NCBI GenBank assembly: GCA_025964055.1
Contig: JAOPZP010000556.1
Span: forward strand, 1-19,263
Direction of reading: 5' to 3'
From: Conexibacter sp.
GTDB lineage: Bacteria > Actinomycetota > Thermoleophilia > Solirubrobacterales > Solirubrobacteraceae
DNA length: 19,263 nt
Below the pieces are notes generated by a model. That model was given only the letters and a program-made list of their open reading frames with translations. It was not told the origin of the DNA and ran no database searches. A program made the translations under genes and the position numbers. Positions 14,508 to 19,263 of this stretch are shown here, one piece after another (position 1 is the stretch's first letter; each line of letters starts with the position of its first letter).

Positions 14508-15059
14508 TCAGCCCGAGCGCACCCGGCCGCTGACGCGGCGGCGCGCGGCGCGGCTCTCCCGCACGTCGCGACGGCGGTCGGCCGCCGCCTTGGATGACGG
14601 CACGACGAGCACCGCCACGCTCGCGTGATCGACCAGCGCGCCCGGCAGGTCGCCCGGCAGCAGCGACTTCACGCCGGCGCGCCCGGTGCCGCAGACGATG
14701 AGCTGGGCGTCGTGCTCCTCGGCCACCAGCTCGATCACCTCCCACGTGCGTCCGAGCACCTCGACCGCCACGGGCTCGGCGTCGAGCCCGGCCGCCGTGG
14801 CGTGCCGCGTCCCCACGCGCGCCATCTGCAGGGCGGCCTCCCGGCTCTCGTCGTTGACGTCGGCCGCGTCGGACGGCGGCGGCTTGGCCGCCGGCGCGAG
14901 CGCCTCCTCGGCGACGGGCTTCCAGACGCTCACGACGAGCGCGCGCGCCCCGGGCAGCAGCGCTCCCGCGTAGGCCACCGCGTCGGTCGCCGCGTCGGAG
15001 CCGTCGTAGCAGAGAAGCACCGGCCCGCTCCGCGGGTCCGGCGCGCCGGTCGTCGTCAC
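14508..15059 (-). CDS. Universal stress protein (UspA fold)
   Basis: This 183-residue single UspA domain covers residues 12-155. The first strand VLLCYDGSDAA (14-24) carries the usual Asp-Gly-Ser. The nucleotide loop reads GTGRAGVKSLLPGDLPGAL (124-142); the usual final G(S/T) of the G2xG9xG(S/T) ATP motif is G136-D137 here, so ATP binding is doubtful. HASVAVLVVP (145-154) forms the last strand. The tail 157-183 is very Arg-rich and unusual for the family. The start is GTG 15059, directly after a promoter at the expected distance, so the mRNA may be leaderless. An AGGG lies 4-5 nt upstream but would fall outside such a transcript. It is probably stress-induced; its partner is unknown. Confidence 0.88.
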   Translation of the reverse strand: MTTTGAPDPRSGPVLLCYDGSDAATDAVAYAGALLPGARALVVSVWKPVAEEALAPAAKPPPSDAADVNDESREAALQMARVGTRHATAAGLDAEPVAVEVLGRTWEVIELVAEEHDAQLIVCGTGRAGVKSLLPGDLPGALVDHASVAVLVVPSSKAAADRRRDVRESRAARRRVSGRVRSG

Positions 15060-15066
15060 ACGCCCT

Positions 15067-15094
15067 GCGATAGGTCCGCCCGCGGCATCGTCAA
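15067..15094 (-). promoter_or_regulatory. Promoter of the universal stress protein gene
   Basis: On the minus strand TTGACG (15094-15089) is followed after 16 nt by TATCGC (15072-15067). This is the best -35/-10 pair in the window. The predicted transcription start, 7 nt further on, falls at 15060, next to the GTG at 15059. It lies in the 64-nt gap behind the trehalose synthase gene, so usp can be expressed on its own. Confidence 0.6.
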
Positions 15095-15123
15095 GCGCCG
15101 CTCCTGCGCCGACCCCTTCGCGA

Positions 15124-16608
15124 TCATGGCCCCTGCGGCGCGACCACGCGCTCGCGGTCGCCCAGGGCCCGGCGGATGACGTCGTAGTAGTCCAGCAGCG
15201 TGCGAGCGTTGAGGAACCGGTCGCGGACCCGCTCGCGCGCGTTGCGGCCGATGCGCTCGGCCCGCGGGGCGTCGTCGAGCAGCGCCGTCGTCGCGGCGCC
15301 GAAGGCGGCCAGGTCGCGCGGGTCGTCCAGCAGCACGCCGCTCACGCCGTCGACGATCTGCTCCTGGATGCCGCCGACCCGCGAGGCGATGACCGGACGC
15401 CCCTTCCACATCGCCTCCGCGACGGTCAGCCCGAAGCCCTCGGCGAGGCTCTTCTGGGCGATGACGCGCGCGTGGCGCTGCATGGCGTTGACCATGACGG
15501 CGTTTTCGTCGAGGTCGTCCATGGGCAGCGACGCGAGATGGATGCGGGCCCGGACCTCGGCGGGCAGCGCCTGCCGCACGGCCATCGCCTCGCGCAGGAT
15601 CTGCAGCCCCTCCGGGTCGTCGGCGACCGCCTCGACGTCGGGCCCCACGTACACCAGGTGCGCGGACGTGTCGGCGGGCACGTGCTCGGCGAACCCGCGC
15701 ACCACGCCGATCGGGTCCTTCAGCGCGTCCCAGCGCGACACCTGCACCACCGCCGCCGCATCCGGCGGGAGCGGTGCGTCCTCGACGAGCCGCGCGCGCC
15801 GCTCGACGCGGCCGGGCGTGCCGTCGGCGCGCTCGAACGTGACCGAGCCGGGCTCGGCGACCCCGGCGACGAGCCCGGCGATCGCCAGCGTGCGCGCGAC
15901 CGTGTCGTCGTCGAGATCGACGTTCTTGGGGGAGAACGCGTCGATCGACGGTGGGATGACGACCACGCGCCGGCGGTCCAGCCCGTCCCAGGCGAACGCC
16001 TCGCGCGAGAAGACGTACCGGTCGGCCGGTGCGACGTAGGGGCGCAGGAACTCCCAGGTGGCGCGGACGAGGTCGTCGGGGTCGTCGACGCCGACGTGGC
16101 AGCGCCAGATCACGGCGGCGCCGGCGGCCTTCATCGCTGCGGTGAGGCCGGCCGGCTGGGGGTCGTGCAGGATCACGACGTCGCCGGGGCGCACCTCTCC
16201 GGGGAAGGCCTCGAGGTTGGCGGCGAGGACGCTCTCGTAGACGTGCCGTGCGTCGGCGTCCAGCGCTCCGCCGTCGCCCAGCGTGCCGTGGAGGCGGTTG
16301 TGGATGCGCTTGGTGACGGCGAAGAACTCGGGCGGCCCGTCGATGACGACCCACCGCGTGTCGACGCCGGCGCCCCGGGCGTAGCCCACCAGCGGCCGCA
16401 GGAGCTCGACCACGCCACCGCCCTTGGCGGTGGAGTTCACGTTCCAGACGACGCGGCCGGCGAGCAGCCGCCGCGCCTCGTCGCTCGCCCGCTCCAGCGC
16501 CGCCATCCGGTCCGGTGCGAGCACCGCGCGGAAGCGCTCCAGGCTCCGCGGCGGCATCGTCACCTCGTGCGGGGCGATGGTGCGCGGCATGGCCGGCGCG
16601 GCGCTCAT
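15124..16608 (-). CDS. treT: Trehalose glycosyltransferring synthase-like GT4 enzyme
   Basis: This 494-residue GT-B glycosyltransferase resembles TreT, which joins NDP-glucose and glucose into trehalose in one reversible step. The N-terminal half has VWNVNSTAKGGGVVELL (54-70), RWVVIDG (85-91) and FFAVTKRIHNRLHG (95-108), a pattern I recognise from TreT proteins. The C-terminal half has VSRWDALKDP (290-299, with R292 and K297 for the nucleotide phosphates) and the EGFGLTVAE pair of glutamates (390-398). It is full length, cytoplasmic and without a signal peptide. ATG 16608 overlaps the upstream GT4 stop (ATGA) and has GGAG about 8 nt before it. It likely makes trehalose as an osmotic or stress protectant. 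Another GT4 acceptor is possible. Confidence 0.87.
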   Translation of the reverse strand: MSAAPAMPRTIAPHEVTMPPRSLERFRAVLAPDRMAALERASDEARRLLAGRVVWNVNSTAKGGGVVELLRPLVGYARGAGVDTRWVVIDGPPEFFAVTKRIHNRLHGTLGDGGALDADARHVYESVLAANLEAFPGEVRPGDVVILHDPQPAGLTAAMKAAGAAVIWRCHVGVDDPDDLVRATWEFLRPYVAPADRYVFSREAFAWDGLDRRRVVVIPPSIDAFSPKNVDLDDDTVARTLAIAGLVAGVAEPGSVTFERADGTPGRVERRARLVEDAPLPPDAAAVVQVSRWDALKDPIGVVRGFAEHVPADTSAHLVYVGPDVEAVADDPEGLQILREAMAVRQALPAEVRARIHLASLPMDDLDENAVMVNAMQRHARVIAQKSLAEGFGLTVAEAMWKGRPVIASRVGGIQEQIVDGVSGVLLDDPRDLAAFGAATTALLDDAPRAERIGRNARERVRDRFLNARTLLDYYDVIRRALGDRERVVAPQGP

Positions 16609-17768
16609 GACCGCGCTCCGGACAGGTGGCGCATCGCCGCGCGGAAGGCCTCCTCGTAGCCGGCGGCGATCCGGTCGGGCGCGAAGCGCTCGGCGGACCG
16701 GCGGATCCGCAGCGGGTCCAGGCGCCCGGCGTCGTCGACCCTCGCCGCCATCTCGTCCTCGTCGGCGACGAGGTAGCCGGAGACGCCGTCCTCGACGATC
16801 TCGGGAGCCGCGCCCTCGGGGAACGCCAGCACCGGGGTCCCCGCCGCCATCGCCTCGACCATCACCATGCCGAACGGCTCGGGCCAGCGGATCGGCATGA
16901 GGAAGGCAAAGGCGTCGGCGAACACCCGCTGCTTGCGGGCGCCGCCGACCTCGCCGATGTAGCGGATGGTCTCGCCGTCGATGTGCGGCTGGACCTCGTT
17001 GGCGAAGAACCGCTCCTGGCCGGGTTGCACCGGGCCGGCGAGCACGAGCCGGCGTCCCGTGGCCTTGGCGACCCGGATCGCGCGATGGGCGCCCTTCTCG
17101 GGCGCCATGCGGCCGAGCCACAGCAGGTAGTCCTCCTTCTCGTAGCCGACCGGCCAGTTGTCGACGTCGACGGGGTTGTGGACGACGGCGTCGACGATCT
17201 CCGGCTCGGGCGCCATGCGCGACTGCGCGTGGCTGATGCAGACCACCGCGCCGTTGTGCCCGTGGACGGCGTAGTAGGGCTTGGTGTTGGCGTCGAACGG
17301 GCCGTGGACGGTGTGCACGAGCGGCGTGTCGACCCGGTCGGCCATCGCGAGCGCCACGTACCCGCTGTTGTCGTGGATGACGTCGAACGGGTGACCGGCG
17401 GCGGCCGCCTCGTCGATGGCGCGGAACGCGCGGCCGTCGTGGTCGCCTTCGAACAGCGACCGCTCGATGCTCTCGGGATGCGGCCGGTCCAGCAGCGGGT
17501 GGACCTTGGCGCGGGAGCTCGAGCCGGGCGCGCAGAACAGCTCGACGTCGTGGCCGTGCTCGACCAGGGCGTCGACCACCAGCGCGACCACGTACTCGAT
17601 GCCGCCGTAGCCCGGTGGCGGGACCGGGATCCACGGGGGTGCCAGCACGGCGATGTGCAGCCGCGGCCCGGAGGTGCGCTCGAGCAGCTCGCGGTCGGGC
17701 GCCGAGGGCGGATTGGTGTACGGGAAGGCGTTGTCCTCCCGGGGGTAGGGCTCATGCTCAGAGGACAT
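16605..17768 (-). CDS. GT4-family glycosyltransferase
   Basis: This 387-residue GT-B retaining glycosyltransferase has a glycine-rich N-terminal loop (PPGYGGIEYVV, 51-61), VHTVHGPFD at 151-159, LGRMAPEKG at 218-226 (R220 and K225 bind the donor phosphates) and PEPFGMVMVE at 296-305 (E297 and E305). Donor and acceptor are not readable from sequence. Its coupling to the TreT-like gene by ATGA overlap suggests shared carbohydrate metabolism. I choose ATG 17768, because a strong GGAGAGG ribosome site stands 7 nt before it; an in-frame ATG at 17837 would add 23 residues with only a weak AGG upstream. It is divergent from the sugar porter, so both may share a control region. Confidence 0.88.
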   Translation of the reverse strand: MSSEHEPYPREDNAFPYTNPPSAPDRELLERTSGPRLHIAVLAPPWIPVPPPGYGGIEYVVALVVDALVEHGHDVELFCAPGSSSRAKVHPLLDRPHPESIERSLFEGDHDGRAFRAIDEAAAAGHPFDVIHDNSGYVALAMADRVDTPLVHTVHGPFDANTKPYYAVHGHNGAVVCISHAQSRMAPEPEIVDAVVHNPVDVDNWPVGYEKEDYLLWLGRMAPEKGAHRAIRVAKATGRRLVLAGPVQPGQERFFANEVQPHIDGETIRYIGEVGGARKQRVFADAFAFLMPIRWPEPFGMVMVEAMAAGTPVLAFPEGAAPEIVEDGVSGYLVADEDEMAARVDDAGRLDPLRIRRSAERFAPDRIAAGYEEAFRAAMRHLSGARS

Positions 17769-17775
17769 CTGGCGG

Positions 17776-17782
17776 CCTCTCC
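17776..17782 (-). promoter_or_regulatory. Ribosome binding site deciding the GT4 start
   Basis: GGAGAGG on the minus strand, with 7 nt to ATG 17768. This is the reason for preferring this start over the longer forms at 17813 and 17837. Confidence 0.6.
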
Positions 17783-17837
17783 GGTCGCGCTGCAAGGGGG
17801 CGTCGTCGCCCATCGCAATAGGCGTCTGAGCGGTCAT

Positions 17838-17887
17838 GACAAGCGCCTGGGCTACACGGGCGGCCGACCTATGCCAACGCGTACATC
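17838..17887. promoter_or_regulatory. Divergent intergenic region between GT4 and sugar porter
   Basis: This short gap (119 nt if GT4 starts at 17768) must hold promoters for both directions. GACCTATGCC at 17866-17875 resembles the GACCTATCGC and GGCCTATAGC elements before usp and cydA, so it may be a -10 region for the porter. No convincing -35 or long palindrome was seen. Confidence 0.3.
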
Positions 17888-19263
17888 ATGGAGCCCCGCG
17901 ATGCGCAGAGGCGCAGGGTCCGCCGGCCGTTGCTGCGGTGGGCGCTCGCGGCAGCGCTCGGCGGGTTCGTGTTCGGCTACGAGCTGGCGGTGATCTCGGG
18001 GGCGCTGCTGTTCGTGCGCCGCGAGTTCGGGCTGGACGCCTTCCAGCAGGGCGCGCTGGTCAGCGTCCTGCCGCTCGGGGCGATGGCCGGCGGGCTGCTG
18101 GCGGGGCGCGCCGCGGATGCGCTCGGGCGCCGGCGGGCGCTGATCCTCATCGCGGTGGTCTTCATCGTCGCCACGCTGGTCGCGACGGTCGCGCCCGGCT
18201 ACGGCGTGCTGCTCGCCGCGCGGGCGCTGACCGGCGTGGCCGTCGGCGCCGTGTCGTCGACCACCCCGCTGTACCTGTCGGAGATCGCGCCGCCCCGGTC
18301 GCGCGGGCGGCTGGTCACGCTCAACCAGCTGATGGTCACGCTCGGCATCGTGGCGGCCTACGTCGTGGGCCTCGTGTTCGCGGGCTCGGGGTCCTGGCGG
18401 GCGATGTTCGCCATCGGGTTGGTCCCGTCGGCGTCGATGCTCGCCGGCATGGCGCGCGCCACCGAGACGCCGGCCTGGCTCGCCGCGCACGGGCAGCACG
18501 ACCGGGCCCGCGAGGTGCTCCTGCAGATCGTCGACGAGGAGCAGGCCCCGCGGCTGATGGAGGACCTGGCCCGCTCTCCGGCGCAGGAGGCCCGGCGCAT
18601 CGGCGTGCCGGGACTGATGCGGTCGGCCGCCGCGCCGGCGGTGCTCATCGGGGTGACGCTGGGCGCGATGCAGCAGCTGGCCGGCATCAACGCGGTGATC
18701 GCCTACGCCCCGAGCGTGATGGAGCGGACCGGGCTCGGCGCCTCGAGCTCGCTGCTCTCGTCGGTCTTCATCGGCCTGGCGAACGTCGCGGCGACCGTGG
18801 TGTCCATCCGGCTGGTCGACGAGCGCGGGCGCCGCCCGCTGCTGCTGGCGTCGGCCGCCGGCGCGTGCGTCTCCCTGGCGCTGCTGGGCCTCACGTTCGA
18901 GCTGTCGCTCGGTCGCGCGGGCAGCTGGCTGTCGCTCGTGTTCCTGATGGCCTACATCACCGCGTTCGCCATCGGCCTGGGCCCGATCTTCTGGCTGCTG
19001 ATCTCCGAGATCTTCCCGCCGGATGCGCGCGCCGCCGGCGCGGGGGCCGCCACGGCGGTCAACTGGTTCTCCGGCTTCGTCGTCGGCCTCGCGTTCGCCC
19101 CGGTCGTCAACGCCATCGGGCAGGGCCCGACCTTCTGGATCTTCGCCGCCGTGTGCGCCCTCGCCTTCGCGTTCGTCGTGCGCTACGTCCCCGAGACCAA
19201 GGGCCGGCCGTTCGCCGAGATCGCGGCCGAGGTGCAGGAGCGGGTCGCCGGCGGCCGGCACGG
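17888..19263 (+). CDS. Sugar-porter family MFS transporter, 3' end beyond the window
   Basis: 458 residues are visible, nearly the whole protein; only the extreme C-terminus is missing. Sugar-porter signatures are clear: GRAADALGRRR (73-83), PLYLSEIAPPRSRGR (127-141), QQLAGINAV (262-270), DERGRRPLL (311-319), and PETKGR (435-440) after the last helix. The usual PESPRWL after helix 6 is altered to TETPAWL (192-198). Twelve membrane helices are expected. It likely imports a sugar or polyol with protons. It is divergent from the GT4/TreT pair, which suggests supply of carbon for those enzymes. ATG 17888 has no Shine-Dalgarno sequence; a TATGCC hexamer lies 12 nt before it. Confidence 0.92.
   Translation, partial: MEPRDAQRRRVRRPLLRWALAAALGGFVFGYELAVISGALLFVRREFGLDAFQQGALVSVLPLGAMAGGLLAGRAADALGRRRALILIAVVFIVATLVATVAPGYGVLLAARALTGVAVGAVSSTTPLYLSEIAPPRSRGRLVTLNQLMVTLGIVAAYVVGLVFAGSGSWRAMFAIGLVPSASMLAGMARATETPAWLAAHGQHDRAREVLLQIVDEEQAPRLMEDLARSPAQEARRIGVPGLMRSAAAPAVLIGVTLGAMQQLAGINAVIAYAPSVMERTGLGASSSLLSSVFIGLANVAATVVSIRLVDERGRRPLLLASAAGACVSLALLGLTFELSLGRAGSWLSLVFLMAYITAFAIGLGPIFWLLISEIFPPDARAAGAGAATAVNWFSGFVVGLAFAPVVNAIGQGPTFWIFAAVCALAFAFVVRYVPETKGRPFAEIAAEVQERVAGGRH

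Noticed and set aside
14503..14508. Bidirectional terminator between the convergent DUF6458 and usp genes
   Set aside because: Only 4 nt separate the two stop codons, and no clear hairpin was seen around them.
1..19263. CRISPR arrays, tRNA/rRNA genes, insertion sequences, attachment sites
   Set aside because: No direct-repeat arrays, transposase motifs, tRNA-like cloverleaf sequence or terminal inverted repeats were noticed on either strand by reading.

Overview
The window is very GC-rich (about 70% by eye), and its genes are tightly packed with many ATGA or GTGA start/stop overlaps and frequent GTG starts. Together with a DUF6458-type small membrane protein, a short-Q-loop CydA and two actinobacterial-style MFS carriers, this suggests a high-GC actinobacterium. 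A Thermoleophilia/Solirubrobacterales-like lineage would fit, but that placement is an impression and was not computed. No rRNA, tRNA, IS element, CRISPR array or phage gene was seen, and there is no gene-free stretch longer than about 120 bases.

Region 1 (1-9115, minus strand) is one compact catabolic operon, read right to left. The order is: an isochorismatase-fold amidase (maleamate amidohydrolase, NicF-like); an isopropylmalate/D-malate-type dehydrogenase; N-formylmaleamate deformylase (NicD-like); 2,5-dihydroxypyridine 5,6-dioxygenase (NicX-like, with its iron ligands conserved); a PEP-utilizing 'swivel' protein; an ATP-grasp protein resembling the N-terminus of PEP synthase; and the FAD, 2Fe-2S and molybdopterin subunits of a molybdenum hydroxylase, the last cut by the window edge. 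This gene set matches what is known of bacterial 3-hydroxypyridine degradation. There a molybdenum hydroxylase makes 2,5-dihydroxypyridine, and a PEP-utilizing protein plus a pyruvate-phosphate-dikinase-like protein are needed for that first step. The ring is then opened to N-formylmaleamate, maleamate and maleate. The split ATP-grasp/swivel pair lacks the PEP/pyruvate barrel and resembles the two large proteins of phenylphosphate synthase. I infer that it phosphorylates, or otherwise activates, the hydroxypyridine.

Region 2 (9116-9900) is a divergent GntR/FCD regulator (plus strand) with a palindrome-rich intergenic region that looks like the control point of the catabolic operon. Region 3 (9901-12377, plus) is cydAB, a cytochrome bd oxidase. 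Region 4 (12378-14503, plus) is an MFS transporter with an unusual C-terminal winged-helix-like extension, overlapped by a small DUF6458-type membrane protein.

Region 5 (14508-17768, minus) holds a universal stress protein, a trehalose glycosyltransferring synthase (TreT-like) and a second GT4 glycosyltransferase, the last two translationally coupled. Region 6 (17888 to the end, plus) is a divergent sugar-porter MFS carrier that runs off the window. Three transcription-unit-leading genes (gntR, cydA, usp) share a -10-like hexamer exactly 7 nt before a GTG start with little or no usable Shine-Dalgarno sequence, suggesting leaderless mRNAs.
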